64,000 nucleotides of DNA from Allosaccharopolyspora coralli (GTDB lineage: Bacteria; Actinomycetota; Actinomycetes; Mycobacteriales; Pseudonocardiaceae): positions 558,001 through 622,000 of the forward strand of contig NZ_CP045929.1 of the NCBI RefSeq assembly GCF_009664835.1. The letters run 5' to 3'. Positions 16,996-26,111 of this stretch are shown here, one piece after another (the stretch's first letter is position 1; each line of letters begins with the position of its first letter). The notes beneath the pieces were generated by a model. It saw only the letters and a program-made list of their open reading frames with translations. It ran no database searches and was not told where the DNA came from. The position numbers and the translations under genes were made by a program.

Positions 16996-18663
16996 TCAGG
17001 TGGAGTCGGTCGTGGCCGAACCGCCCGTGCTCGAGCTGCCGGACCCCGAGCTGCCGGAGCTCGAACCGCCGGAGCGGGACGTGCTGGTGCTCGAGCTGCC
17101 GGACCCCGAGCTGCCGGAGCTCGAACCGCTCGTGCCTGACGTGCTGGTGCTCGAGGTGCCGGAACCGCCGCGGTGCGAGCTGTCGTCGATGTCGAAGCGC
17201 TCCTTGCGCACTTCGCCCTGAACCGTCTGCTCCTCGGTGACGGTCTCGGTGTTGATCGTGACGCGCTCGACCGGAACGGACTCCGTGTTCACCACGGCAC
17301 GCTCGGCGTGCAGGACGATCTCGTCGTCGGCCTCGCCGATCTCGGTTCGCGACTTCGCGGACGCGGTTATGTCGGTCTGTTCGGTCTCGCTGATCGGGTG
17401 CCTTTCGATGCGCACCTCCTCGCGGCTCAACGGCACCGTCACCGACTGCTGCTCGGTCACGACGTACTTGCGAAGCCGCACTCTGCCGGACTCGACGTTC
17501 TCGGTGTCGACCCGCAGCCGCTCTTCGGACCGCGTCATCTCGTGTGGGATGGTCCCCGACGACGACGTCGACATGCCGGACGACGTCGCGGTCGAAGTCC
17601 CTCCTGAGGTCGTCGTGGACTCGTCCGCACGATGCTGGCCGCCCTGACCCTCCGGTGCCCGCATCCGCCACGACGGGTCCGCCGAGGTGCTCTCGCTCTC
17701 GGGAGTCTTCGCCGCCGTCGCCGTCGGTGACGCACTCGCCGAGGTGGAGGTCGCCGACTCCGACGCGGACATGCTGCTCGTCGACGCGGTCGTGGTGTCC
17801 TCCGAGGCCAGTGACGTGTCGCTGGTGTCCGACACCGACGTGTCCGAAGCGCTCGCGGTGTCCGAAGAGGACGACGAACCGCGCGAGCCTGCCGCCGCGG
17901 CGCCCACGCCGGCCACTCCCGCTGCGCCCGCAGCGGTCGCCGCGCCGCCTCCGGAGGAACCGGCCTCGGACATCGTCCCGCTCGTCTCTGTGGCCCCGGT
18001 CGTGGGCTGTGCGGGCACCTCGCCCTCCGGCGCCGCCATCGCCGCGTCCGATCTCGTCCCGCTCGCCGTCTCCGCCGTGTCGGACATCTCGGTGCCGGCC
18101 ATGTCGCTGCCGGTCTCGGACTGCTGGGCCGAGGTCGCCTCCGCGCCGGAGGTGCTCTCGTCTTCGGCCCCACCACCCCGGGAACCCATCGCCATTCCAC
18201 CCGCGGCCGCGCCGCCTGCGGCGGCTCCGGCCATCGCGCCGCCGGACCCTTGCCCCGAGCCCTGGTCGCCGGCTGCCTGGCTCTGTTCACCAGCCGCTCG
18301 GCTCTGTTCGTCACCTGCCTGCGACTCCTGATCGCTCATCCCGGTGCCGCGCTGCACGCCGTAGTAGCTGTAGAGGTCCTGGCCTTCCTTGTCGGACAGG
18401 TGACCGTGCTGGGTCGAGACCTTCGGAGCATCCTTCACCTTGCTCTTGGTGACCCCGACATTGATTCCCTTGTCGCCGGAAGACGCCCCGGCCAGCGGCA
18501 CGAAGGTCTCCTTGGTGCCGAACATGCCGGTGCGAACGGTGACCCACTCGGGTTGGTGCGTGGCATCGTCGACGTAGACGTTGCCGACGCGGCCGATCTT
18601 GTCGCCCTCCTGATCGAACACGTCGTTGCCGATGAGATCCTGAGCGCGCTTGACGTCCTTCAT
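16996..18663 (-). CDS. PRC-barrel and DUF2382 (YsnF/AvaK-type) stress protein with long disordered linker
   Basis: Residues 1-100 are a PRC-barrel: DLIGNDVFDQEGDKIGRVGNVYVDD, EWVTVRTGMFG, TFVPLAGA. Residues about 385-510 are DUF2382: EERLRVDTENVESGRVRLRKYVVTE, then VPLSREEVRIERHPI. Between them is about 270 residues of low-complexity Ala/Ser/Gly/Thr sequence, and the C-terminus is a Ser/Gly-rich tail with a 20-residue repeat. At 555 residues it is longer than typical PRC-DUF2382 proteins (about 250-300). The family is linked to general stress, but biochemical function is unknown. The ATG at 18661-18663 has GGTGAGG upstream. Confidence 0.88.
   Translation of the reverse strand: MKDVKRAQDLIGNDVFDQEGDKIGRVGNVYVDDATHQPEWVTVRTGMFGTKETFVPLAGASSGDKGINVGVTKSKVKDAPKVSTQHGHLSDKEGQDLYSYYGVQRGTGMSDQESQAGDEQSRAAGEQSQAAGDQGSGQGSGGAMAGAAAGGAAAGGMAMGSRGGGAEDESTSGAEATSAQQSETGSDMAGTEMSDTAETASGTRSDAAMAAPEGEVPAQPTTGATETSGTMSEAGSSGGGAATAAGAAGVAGVGAAAAGSRGSSSSSDTASASDTSVSDTSDTSLASEDTTTASTSSMSASESATSTSASASPTATAAKTPESESTSADPSWRMRAPEGQGGQHRADESTTTSGGTSTATSSGMSTSSSGTIPHEMTRSEERLRVDTENVESGRVRLRKYVVTEQQSVTVPLSREEVRIERHPISETEQTDITASAKSRTEIGEADDEIVLHAERAVVNTESVPVERVTINTETVTEEQTVQGEVRKERFDIDDSSHRGGSGTSSTSTSGTSGSSSGSSGSGSSSTSTSRSGGSSSGSSGSGSSSTGGSATTDST
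17027..17170. repeat. 60-bp tandem repeat inside the DUF2382 gene
   Basis: Positions 17041-17100 and 17101-17160 are nearly identical, with partial units on either side. On the coding (minus) strand they encode 20-residue Ser/Gly/Thr repeats at the C-terminal tail. Such a repeat is prone to copy-number change. Confidence 0.9.
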
Positions 18664-18846
18664 GGAAACCGCCTCACCTCGGTGCTGGGGGAGGACCGGA
18701 CCGCCCGGTACGCAGACGAAACGTCAGGACGGCGCGAGGTCCTGCCTACCGGGACCCACTGCGTTCACGCTGCGCCCGGACCCGGGGACCCGCAACCGGA
18801 TCCCCGCCTTTGCTCACACTTTCGGGGGACGCGACACGCCCGGTCC

Positions 18847-19650
18847 TCAGCGGCTGATCTCCCGACGGACGAACGCGACGACGTCGCGGATCACGTCGGC
18901 GCCGTTGGTCTCGTTGAACACCTCGTGCCGGGCGCCCGCGTAATGGTGCTCGTGGAAGTTGCGGCCGCGGATCCGGTCGATGCCGGTCCGGGTGTCCTCG
19001 GCAGGCACCAGCTCGTCGTCCTCGCCGTGCAGCCACAACGTCGGGAGGTCGAGCTGTGGACCCTCGTGGATCGCCAGCAGGCAGCGGTCGATCGCCATCA
19101 ACGTGCTCCGCTTGAACGCCCCGTGCCACACGAGCGGATCGGCGACGTAGTCGCGACCCACCCCCAGGTCCCTGGACAGCGACTCCGGGTCGATCGGGGT
19201 GTCCGGGAGCTGCGTGTTCTCGAGGAGATCGAGCACGTGCCAGGTCCCCAAGACCGGTGCGGACAGCACGACTCCCCGGAACTGCTCCTGATCGCGTTGG
19301 GCGAGCCGGGTCGCGAACATACCGCCGAGTGAATGTCCGATGAGGACGACGGGCAGTTCGGGATGTTCGGCGGCGAGCCGCGCGTGCAACGCCTCCAGGT
19401 CGTCGACGATGCGTTCCGCGTCGTCGATCAGCACCCGTTCACCAGGGGACCGGCCGTGACCGCGGTGGTCCGGCGCGCACACCAGCGCTCCCTCCGCCAC
19501 GAGCTGGTCGGCGACTCGGTGATAGCGCCCGCCGTGTTCGCCGTACCCGTGGACGACGAGAGCGAGCCACGTCGGCTCCGGCGGTGCCCAGGTGCGGACG
19601 AACACGTCACCGTTGGAGCAGGGGACGAGATGTTGCGTCGGGTCCGCCAT
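18847..19650 (-). CDS. Alpha/beta hydrolase, monoacylglycerol-lipase type
   Basis: This 267-residue protein has oxyanion-region HGYGEHGGRYHRVADQL, the nucleophile elbow GHSLGG, an acid in LWLHGEDDELVP and the histidine in YAGARHEVFNE. This order and spacing match the Hydrolase_4/serine aminopeptidase S33 group that includes bacterial monoacylglycerol lipases. No signal peptide is visible, so it is cytosolic. Substrate is inferred as monoacylglycerol or a related ester. I prefer the ATG at 19648-19650; a GTG three codons upstream is also possible. Confidence 0.88.
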   Translation of the reverse strand: MADPTQHLVPCSNGDVFVRTWAPPEPTWLALVVHGYGEHGGRYHRVADQLVAEGALVCAPDHRGHGRSPGERVLIDDAERIVDDLEALHARLAAEHPELPVVLIGHSLGGMFATRLAQRDQEQFRGVVLSAPVLGTWHVLDLLENTQLPDTPIDPESLSRDLGVGRDYVADPLVWHGAFKRSTLMAIDRCLLAIHEGPQLDLPTLWLHGEDDELVPAEDTRTGIDRIRGRNFHEHHYAGARHEVFNETNGADVIRDVVAFVRREISR

Positions 19651-19721
19651 GGCCACCACGACAGCACATGCCGGGCCGCGTGGCCAGCATCGATCGCTGT
19701 GCGGTCGCCGGCGGTGTCAGC

Positions 19722-19924
19722 GGGCGTTGTGGAACTTGGGTGTGTGGTCCGGGACCGCCGCCCCAGTTCGTGCCTCGCGGCGTTGGGGTCCTCGTGAATA
19801 CCACACGTGCGCGGCGAGAATCCCTTCCTTGCGAGGCACGAACTCCGAACGGAGCCCCTCACCCTGCCCCGGCTGGTCTATGACCGCCCTACGGGAACAC
19901 GTGCCGGTTCCCAGATGCGCTCTC
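19722..19924 (+). repeat. Interspersed nested palindromic element, full-length copy
   Basis: Left end GGGCGTTGTGGAACTTGGG and right end GCCGGTTCCCAGATGCGCTC form terminal inverted repeats. The inner pair AGTTCGTGCCTCGC and GCGAGGCACGAACT is perfect at 14 nt. It lies between two minus-strand genes and is followed directly by a second, trimmed copy in reverse orientation. Confidence 0.88.
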
Positions 19925-19928
19925 ACTC

Positions 19929-19998
19929 GCGATCAGCCGGGGCACGGTGCGACGCCGGTGCTGGACGATCCACCCAGTTCCCAGCTGCGCCCTCAGTG
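19929..19998 (-). repeat. Interspersed element, internally deleted copy (reverse)
   Basis: GATCAGCCGGGGCACGGTG, then GACGCCGGTGCTGGACGATCC and the end CCCAGTTCCCAGCTGCGCC match the reverse-orientation copy at 59697 in which the inner hairpin is missing. Its end overlaps the stop codon of the DUF4232 gene (19993-19995). Confidence 0.65.
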
Positions 19999-20700
19999 GT
20001 AGGCCGTGCCGTCCACCGAGCCCTGGCCGCACACCGGGCCGAACGGCCACTCGACGGGCAACGGATCGGTCTCGTCCGGCGGGATCACCTCCGCACCGGC
20101 CGGGGTCGGTGCGCACGGCTCGGTGACCGGTTCGTCGCCGTGCGGCACCACGGACCAGTGCAGTGTCGCCGCGGCCGCGTCACCGGGAGCCAGCTCGATC
20201 AGGGTCGGGCCGGGGTTCGCGTTCCGGGTGAAGTCGGTGGGCAACGGACGACCCTCGGCGTCGACGAGTTGCAGGCCACCGTAGCCGTACAGCGTGCAAG
20301 TCTCCCCGCTGTCGTTGCGCAGCACGAGGTCCGCGTGACGCTGACCCGCACCCGGATTCCCGGGCTGCAGAATGCCGCTGAGCATCGACGTGTGGCAACG
20401 CTGCACCTCCGCCTGCTGCAACTCATCCTGCTGCACCTCGGATTGCTCCGGGGCGGGTCCGCTCGCCTCGGAGTCCTCAGTGGAAGGTGCGGGCGCCGGT
20501 GGCGGGGGAGGCTCCGGTGCGGTCGCGGGCTGTTCCGCTTGCTGTGGTGCGGGCGGAGCCGCGGGGACTTGCGCCGCGAGGTCGTCGGTCGCCCGGCCGC
20601 AGCTGGCGAGCAGCAAGCCCGCCAGCACTGCGCCGGTCGCCTGTACCGCGCGCAGTCCCGGTCGTCCGGGCCGTCGCCGGATCACGGTGAACTCGTCCAC
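19993..20700 (-). CDS. DUF4232 lipoprotein
   Basis: This is a secreted lipoprotein of about 235 residues. A basic n-region (RRRPGRPGLR) is followed by a hydrophobic stretch and the lipobox LLASC. A Pro/Ala/Gln/Glu-rich linker of about 80 residues precedes a DUF4232 domain (LVLRNDSGETCTLYGYGGLQL, ending HWSVVPHG..CAPTPAGAEV). DUF4232 is found in actinobacterial secreted proteins of unknown function. The start is uncertain: I chose the GTG at 20698-20700 because GGAGG lies upstream, but a GTG five codons later would also give a normal signal peptide. The stop codon lies in a repeat end. Confidence 0.85.
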   Translation of the reverse strand: MDEFTVIRRRPGRPGLRAVQATGAVLAGLLLASCGRATDDLAAQVPAAPPAPQQAEQPATAPEPPPPPAPAPSTEDSEASGPAPEQSEVQQDELQQAEVQRCHTSMLSGILQPGNPGAGQRHADLVLRNDSGETCTLYGYGGLQLVDAEGRPLPTDFTRNANPGPTLIELAPGDAAAATLHWSVVPHGDEPVTEPCAPTPAGAEVIPPDETDPLPVEWPFGPVCGQGSVDGTAYH

Positions 20701-20715
20701 GTCGACCACCTCCAC

Positions 20716-21035
20716 AGTGCCACCACCGTTGGGTCGGTTCCTGCCGGATCCTCTACAGGCAAGACGTTCGACAGCCGTCGCGGTTGCCCGGAAGCGCCGA
20801 CATCACCCGTGTGCGTGGCACGACCTCGTACTCCGCGCCGGATCCACTGTGCGGCGTGGTCGGCGGGTCCGCAGCGAGGTCGAGTCACCGCCGGGACGAG
20901 TGGGACGTGAGTGCTCTCGTGGGGTGCTCACGCTCCTCCGAACAGACGAGATCTTGCACTGATCGGTGGGACTGCCGACGCGTCGACTTCGATACCGTGG
21001 TGATCAACATCCGACACCGAGCGTGAGGGGGAGAG
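20716..21035. other. Intergenic region upstream of the muramidase gene
   Basis: No coding signal is convincing here. It separates the divergent DUF4232 lipoprotein and GH25 genes and must hold both promoters. I see no clear promoter motif. Confidence 0.3.
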
Positions 21036-21824
21036 ATGGCCGAGCGCATTCCCGGCATCGACGTCGCGAGATACCAAGGTGAGCCGGACTGGGGCGCGGT
21101 CCGTGGCGCCGGGTACGCCTTCTCCTACATCAAAGCCACCGAAGGAATCGGATACGTCAGCCCGACGCTCGATTCCCAACTCGCCGGTGCGCGCGGGGCC
21201 GGACTGGTCACCGGGCTGTACCATTTCGCGCGTCCCGACACGAATTCCCCGCAACAGGACGCGGCCGATTTCGCCGGTCAACTGGCCCGCCTGGACTCCT
21301 CGGCCCACGGGAACCTTCCACCGTGTCTGGACATCGAGGTCGAGGGCGGCGACCTGAGCGCCTGGGTGAAGGGATTCATCGACGCGCTTCGCGGGCACAC
21401 CGGCCGACACGAGATCATGGTGTACGCCTCGGCGTCCTGGTTCGCCGACAAGCTCGGCACCGACGCATGGGCCGACCCCGGCGTGTTCCTGTGGGTCGCG
21501 CACTACGGGCGTGAGCCGGGATCGCCCGGCTACCTCACCGACCGGGTGGTGCTCCATCAGCACGCCTCCGACGGCCAGGTTCCGGGTATCGCAGGCAACA
21601 CCGACCTCAACGTGTCCTTGGTGGATCTGCCGGTGCTCACCGGCGGCGGTGCCCCGCCCCCGCCGCCACCTCCGCCGCAGGAGACCTACGTGGTGCAGGC
21701 CGGCGACACGCTCTCCGGCATCGGGGCGCAGCTCGGCGTCGACTGGCGGGCGATCGCGGAGGCCAACGGCATCAGCGATCCCGACATGATCTACGTCGGG
21801 CAGGTTCTGGTCATCCCGCGCTGA
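21036..21824 (+). CDS. Glycoside hydrolase family 25 muramidase with LysM domain
   Basis: Residues 1-205 are a GH25 lysozyme domain: GIDVARYQG with Asp9 and the catalytic pair DIE at 99-101 (LDIEVEGGD), plus HQHASDGQVPGIAGNTDLN near the C-terminal side. A proline run links to a LysM peptidoglycan-binding domain (YVVQAGDTLSGIGAQLGVDWRAIAEANGI). It cleaves the MurNAc-GlcNAc bond in cell-wall glycan. No signal peptide or TM segment is visible at the N-terminus, so export would need a non-Sec route or holin-like help. GGGGGAGAG precedes the ATG. Confidence 0.9.
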   Translation: MAERIPGIDVARYQGEPDWGAVRGAGYAFSYIKATEGIGYVSPTLDSQLAGARGAGLVTGLYHFARPDTNSPQQDAADFAGQLARLDSSAHGNLPPCLDIEVEGGDLSAWVKGFIDALRGHTGRHEIMVYASASWFADKLGTDAWADPGVFLWVAHYGREPGSPGYLTDRVVLHQHASDGQVPGIAGNTDLNVSLVDLPVLTGGGAPPPPPPPPQETYVVQAGDTLSGIGAQLGVDWRAIAEANGISDPDMIYVGQVLVIPR

Positions 21825-21854
21825 CCCGGGACGGTGCGGCGCCCGCGCCGTCGG

Positions 21855-22898
21855 TCACCCCACCGGGGTTCGGGCGAGTACGGCGCCGAGCCCGTATGCG
21901 AGGCCCATGACGCCGAGCTCGGCGCCGATCCAGGTGAGCAGGGCGGTCCGGTGGTGCCGGAGGATGCGCGGGAGCAGACGCCAGCGCACGTGGGCCCCCA
22001 GCGCTCCGAGCACCACCAGGAAGACCGCCTTGACCAGCACGAGCTGGCCGTAGCGGGTGGTGACCAGTCCGGCGAGCCCCACGCCGGGCGTGAGAACCAG
22101 CTCGGTGACGGCGTTGACCAGGCCGGACAGCCCCACCAGAGCCAGCGCGACACCGGCGAGCGTCGAGTAGCGCGGCAGTGTGGTCGCGAGCAGACCGCGC
22201 AGCGGCGCAAGGCAGAGCGCCACCGCGAACAGGCCGCCTGTCCACACCGCCGCGCCGACGACGTGCAGCTCGACGGACAACACCGCGAGACCGTGCGCAC
22301 CGCCGGTCGTCAGATGCCCGGTCAGCGGGACCGGAACGAGCCCGAGGATCGCGAACGCCGGGGCAAGCACCGGATGCATCTCCCGGCCTCGCGCCGCCAC
22401 GAAGCTCAGCGCGGCCGTCACGAGTGCGCACGCGCCGCTGACCAGTAGCCCGGTGGCCGCAGGCAGGCCGAAGGTGTAGCGCAGGACGGTCTTGACACCC
22501 TCGCTGCCGGGCGCGACCTCGGCTGCCTGCAGCGGCAACGAGACCAGGCAGCACAGTACCCAGAGAAGCGCGGTCGCGATCGCCGCTCGCCGAGCCGCGG
22601 TCAGCGCTGCCTGGGTGCGTGCGCGACCGTGCTGTGCGGACAGCAGCGGCAACAGAGCCAGCCCCACCGTGCTCGCCGCGACCAAGTGCAACAGCACCCG
22701 CACCGTGGGAAGGCCGAAACGGACGAGCGGGTCCGTGCCCGGCAGTCCCGGAATGTCGCCCGTCCAGGTGGCCACGGTTCCGAGGACTGCGGCGAGTACC
22801 CCGGTGAACATCATCGTGATGGCGACGACCCCGCGTCCGTCCCACCACAGCCCGGTCGGAGTTCGCTGTTCGCTCGGCTTCGGGAGCACGTCGTGCAT
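21855..22898 (-). CDS. CopD-family copper resistance membrane protein
   Basis: This 347-residue integral membrane protein has about eight hydrophobic segments. The CopD domain is in the second half (HVVGAAVWTGGLFAVALCLAPL, RYSTLAGVALALVGLSGLVNAVTEL, TRYGQLVLVKAVFLVVLGALGA). CopD proteins are associated with copper uptake or handling at the membrane. The ATG at 22896-22898 is chosen since the extension upstream is hydrophilic and not family-like. It faces the muramidase gene tail-to-tail. No CopC partner is seen nearby. Confidence 0.85.
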   Translation of the reverse strand: MHDVLPKPSEQRTPTGLWWDGRGVVAITMMFTGVLAAVLGTVATWTGDIPGLPGTDPLVRFGLPTVRVLLHLVAASTVGLALLPLLSAQHGRARTQAALTAARRAAIATALLWVLCCLVSLPLQAAEVAPGSEGVKTVLRYTFGLPAATGLLVSGACALVTAALSFVAARGREMHPVLAPAFAILGLVPVPLTGHLTTGGAHGLAVLSVELHVVGAAVWTGGLFAVALCLAPLRGLLATTLPRYSTLAGVALALVGLSGLVNAVTELVLTPGVGLAGLVTTRYGQLVLVKAVFLVVLGALGAHVRWRLLPRILRHHRTALLTWIGAELGVMGLAYGLGAVLARTPVG

Positions 22899-23588
22899 CC
22901 TCGCACTCGCCGGTTCGGCATTTCGCCGAGCCAAGCTGTCACATGACGTGATCGAATGATCACAAAACGGCAGAAGGAAGGATTCCGGGGTGCCGGCTGT
23001 GTGACGTTCGCGGTTGTCGTGTGAGTCACCGTCGAACTGTCCGTCTCGATGTGCTCCGGCCGTGTGCGGTGCTGTTTTCGCCACCGTGATGAACGCGCCG
23101 ACAACGTGGTCGGCGAGTGGATCTTCGAAGCGCAGCGGGGACGTGCAATCCTGACAAACTCTTCAGTGCTCCTGTTCTAGAGTCGTGGTTGTGAACCCGG
23201 TGATCGGATCGAGCGCGCCGCGGACTCGGCGGGTCGAGTCCGCCACCGCAGTGCGTCCCGGTACGAGCGCCGAGGTGCATTCCCCCGCATTCCTCGCATC
23301 GACCACGTGCCGTGTCGGCGTGATTCGCGGTGCTGTGGGTCCGATGGCCCCAAAGCACCGTCGACACCGGGAATCCCCGACGCCCGGAATCGGGGAAGAT
23401 CCTGAGCGCCGCCCGCCGGCCGTCAGGGAGATTGGGGGTCGGACCCCCGATGTGGCGAGGCCCCGGAATACGCGAGCTTGACGTCGTGAACACCGACAGG
23501 ACACCGAACAGCCAGGGCGGCCGGGAGGCTGCCGGGTCGAACGTGGTCGAGCACAGTGGAGGGGTGAGACTGGGGGCAGTGTCGCTGG
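22899..23588. other. Unassigned 690-bp region
   Basis: Short open frames exist on both strands but none resembles a protein family. A GTGATC/GATCAC inverted repeat with a 4-nt centre lies at 22948-22963, in the likely promoter of the CopD gene. A GC-rich hairpin around 23433-23448 (GGGGGTC and GACCCCC) may be a terminator. Otherwise I see nothing assignable. Confidence 0.35.
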
Positions 23589-23802
23589 GAGGGCATTGTG
23601 GAACTGGTGTGGGTGGTCCGGTACCGCCGTCCCGGTTCGTGCCTCGCGGTGTTGGGGTCCTCTTGAGTACCAGGCGTACGCGGCGAGAACCCCTCTCTTG
23701 CGAGCCACGAACCGGAACGCCGGAGCCCCTCACCGTGCCCCGGCTGATCACGTATGAGCGTGCCCTACGGACACCAAAGCCAGTTCCCCAATGCGCGCTG
23801 AG
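23589..23802 (+). repeat. Interspersed nested palindromic element, full-length copy
   Basis: Left end GGGCATTGTGGAACTGG and right end CCAGTTCCCCAATGCGCGC are terminal inverted repeats. Internal features shared with the copy at 34970 include GGTCCGGTACCGCCGTCCC, GCGTACGCGGCGAGAACCCC and the CACGTATGA..CGTGCCCTACGG block. It ends 110 bp before the transporter-glycosyltransferase operon. Confidence 0.9.
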
Positions 23803-23913
23803 GGAGGAGAACGGGGTGAGCCGCGGCGAACGGCGCCGGGCGTTTCCGGCGCGAGGACGACACGAGGTGGTGCCGAGGTGCAGCATCCCCACTTCGTCGG
23901 GGCGTGATGCACG

Positions 23914-24873
23914 ATGATCACTGTGGCGGTCCTGCTCGCAGCTGTGGGCGCGTGCGGTTTCGCGGTGGGGGCGCGGCTTCAGCACGGTGCGGTGCACGAG
24001 ACGATCGGTGATCGTGGGCTGCACCTGCGGGCCCAGCTGCATCTCGTACGTAACCCCCGATGGTTGGCGGGTCTTGCCGCGTTGGGCACCGGAGTGGTGC
24101 TGCACGTGTGCGCACTCGGGCTGGCTCCACTGAGCGTCGTTCAACCGGTCGGGGTCCTGGCGCTGCCGATCACCGTGCTGCTCACGGTGCGGGAACGCAG
24201 TCACCACTTTCGCGAGGTGCAGGGCAGTATCGGTGTGGCAGTCGTCGCGGCGACGGCGGGAGTGGGGGCCTTCGTGCTGCTCGCCGTGGGCAGCGCACGA
24301 GGAACGCCGGTCACCGACGGCGACGAACGCACCGCGACCCAGCTCATCGTGGTCGCCGTCCTCGCCGTCGCCCTCATCGGACTCGCCACCAGGTCGAAAC
24401 TGCGGTGCATCACCTTCGCGGCCGGATGCGCCATCGCCCACGGGTACGTCTCGCTGCTGATCCGCGGCATCGCCCAGGACTTCGGTCCGTTGGGGATCGG
24501 GGCGCTCGACCTGTTCCCGCTCGTGGGCATCGTCGGAGCCGCGCTCGTCGGGGCGTGGCTGTTGCAACACGCCTACGCCAGCGGTCCACCGGACCTCGTC
24601 GTGGCCTGTTTGACGGTCATCGATCCGCTGGTCGCGGTCGGACTCGGGATCGGGCTGCTTGGTGAGGCGGATCATGTCGGGGCCACCACCGCGGTCCTGC
24701 AGGTGGCGTGTGCGATCGTGGCGTGTACGGGTGTGTTCGCGCTGGCGAAGTTCCATCCCGACACGCAGCGTTCCGACGACGCCCCCAGCGCACCGGCTGG
24801 TGGGCACACCGGTGGGCACACTGCTCTCGCCGGGCCGAACAGGACCGACCGTTCCCACAGGAGTACGACGTGA
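23914..24873 (+). CDS. DMT-superfamily membrane transporter
   Basis: The 319-residue protein has about nine or ten hydrophobic segments in an EamA/DMT-like arrangement: MITVAVLLAAVGACGFAVGARL, LAGLAALGTGVVLHVCALGLAPLSVVQPVGVLALPITVLL and a C-terminal LTVIDPLVAVGLGIGLLGE. It ends in a hydrophilic tail rich in His, Gly and Ser. Proteins of this group are often small-molecule exporters or lipid-linked sugar flippases. The GTG of the following glycosyltransferase overlaps its stop by 4 bp, so it is the first gene of a four-gene operon. A role in moving a glycolipid or its precursor is inference. Confidence 0.8.
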   Translation: MITVAVLLAAVGACGFAVGARLQHGAVHETIGDRGLHLRAQLHLVRNPRWLAGLAALGTGVVLHVCALGLAPLSVVQPVGVLALPITVLLTVRERSHHFREVQGSIGVAVVAATAGVGAFVLLAVGSARGTPVTDGDERTATQLIVVAVLAVALIGLATRSKLRCITFAAGCAIAHGYVSLLIRGIAQDFGPLGIGALDLFPLVGIVGAALVGAWLLQHAYASGPPDLVVACLTVIDPLVAVGLGIGLLGEADHVGATTAVLQVACAIVACTGVFALAKFHPDTQRSDDAPSAPAGGHTGGHTALAGPNRTDRSHRSTT

Positions 24874-26105
24874 CCTCCCCCATCCTCAGTCGACGGCCGC
24901 TTCGGATCGTGATCGGCGCGGTGACCTTCCCACCGGACGTCAATGGCGCCGCGGTCTTCGCGCAACGGCTGGCACGGGGGCTCGCCGCGCACGGCCACGA
25001 GGTGCACGTCGTCTGCCACTCTCCGACGTCGTTCTCCACCCAGGAGAGCGCGGACGGGATCACCGTGCACCGCGTCGGCTCGTACGCGACGGGCGTGCAC
25101 GGCACGATCCGGATGATGTCGCCGTGGAAGGCCTCGCGGGAGGCGGGCAGGCTGCTCGACGAGATCCGGCCGGACGTGGTGCACGTGCAGTCGCACTTCT
25201 ACATCACCCGGGGACTCGTCAACGCTGCCCGTGCTCGGGGGATCGGGCTCATCGCGACGAACCACTTCATGCCGGAGAACCTGTTCGGCTACCTGAAAGT
25301 GCCGAGGATGCTGCAGGGGCTGGCCACGAAGCTCCTCTGGAGCAACTTGGTCCGTCACTACAGCAAGGCGGAGATCGTCACCGCGCCGACGCCTCGTGCG
25401 GTGAACCTGCTGCAGGAGAACGGGTTCGCGAAACGGGCGATGGCGCTCTCGTGCGGCATCGACGTGCAGCGGTACGCGACCCCGGCGCGCCGGTACCGGG
25501 CGCAACACCCGGATCGTGAGACCAGGAACGTGCTGTTCGTCGGCAGGCTCGACGAGGAGAAGCACATCGACGACCTGCTGCGGGCGACCGCGGTGTTGCG
25601 GGAGACGGTGCCGCTGCGGTTGGAGATCGTCGGCGAGGGCAGCCGCCGGGCGGCGTTCGAGCAGCTCGCCGACGAACTGGGCATCGCCGACCTCGTGCAT
25701 TTCGCCGGGTTCGTCAGTGACGACGAGTTGCTCGACGCCTACGCGCGGGCGGATCTGTTCGTGATGCCGAGTATCGCGGAACTGCAGAGCATCGCGACAC
25801 TGGAGGCGATGTCGGCAGGGACACCGGTGGTGCTGGCGAACGCGATGGCGCTCCCGCACCTGGTGCACGAGGGCGAGAACGGTGTCCTCTACCCACCACG
25901 GGACGTGCATGCGCTGGCGCGCGCGATGGGCGAGATCCTGCGCGACCGCACGGTGATCGAGCGGATGGGTGTTGCGGGTGAGCGGCTGGTGTATCAGCAC
26001 GACATCAGCGTGGTGCTCGACCGGTTCGAGTCGCTGTACCGGCACGTCATCGACCCGGAGGAGAGCGCGCAACCCGCCGAGATCTACACCGGCCTGGCCA
26101 GCTGA
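24870..26105 (+). CDS. GT4-family glycosyltransferase
   Basis: This 411-residue GT-B enzyme has N-terminal IVIGAVTFPPDVNGAAVFAQRLARGLAAHGHEV and C-terminal LFVGRLDEEKHIDDLLRA, then PSIAELQSIATLEAMSAGTPVV, the EX7E nucleotide-sugar motif of GT4. Close relatives include mycobacterial PimB/MgtA-like mannosyltransferases. GTG at 24870 overlaps the upstream stop; AGGAG precedes it. The frame is open upstream but overlaps the transporter gene. Donor and acceptor are unknown. The operon context suggests glycolipid or wall-glycan synthesis. Confidence 0.9.
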   Translation: MTSPILSRRPLRIVIGAVTFPPDVNGAAVFAQRLARGLAAHGHEVHVVCHSPTSFSTQESADGITVHRVGSYATGVHGTIRMMSPWKASREAGRLLDEIRPDVVHVQSHFYITRGLVNAARARGIGLIATNHFMPENLFGYLKVPRMLQGLATKLLWSNLVRHYSKAEIVTAPTPRAVNLLQENGFAKRAMALSCGIDVQRYATPARRYRAQHPDRETRNVLFVGRLDEEKHIDDLLRATAVLRETVPLRLEIVGEGSRRAAFEQLADELGIADLVHFAGFVSDDELLDAYARADLFVMPSIAELQSIATLEAMSAGTPVVLANAMALPHLVHEGENGVLYPPRDVHALARAMGEILRDRTVIERMGVAGERLVYQHDISVVLDRFESLYRHVIDPEESAQPAEIYTGLAS

Positions 26106-26111
26106 CGCCCG

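Noticed and set aside
17000-17221. Plus-strand frame encoding Leu/Pro/Glu repeats
   Set aside because: It is the antisense of the 60-bp tandem repeat in the DUF2382 gene.
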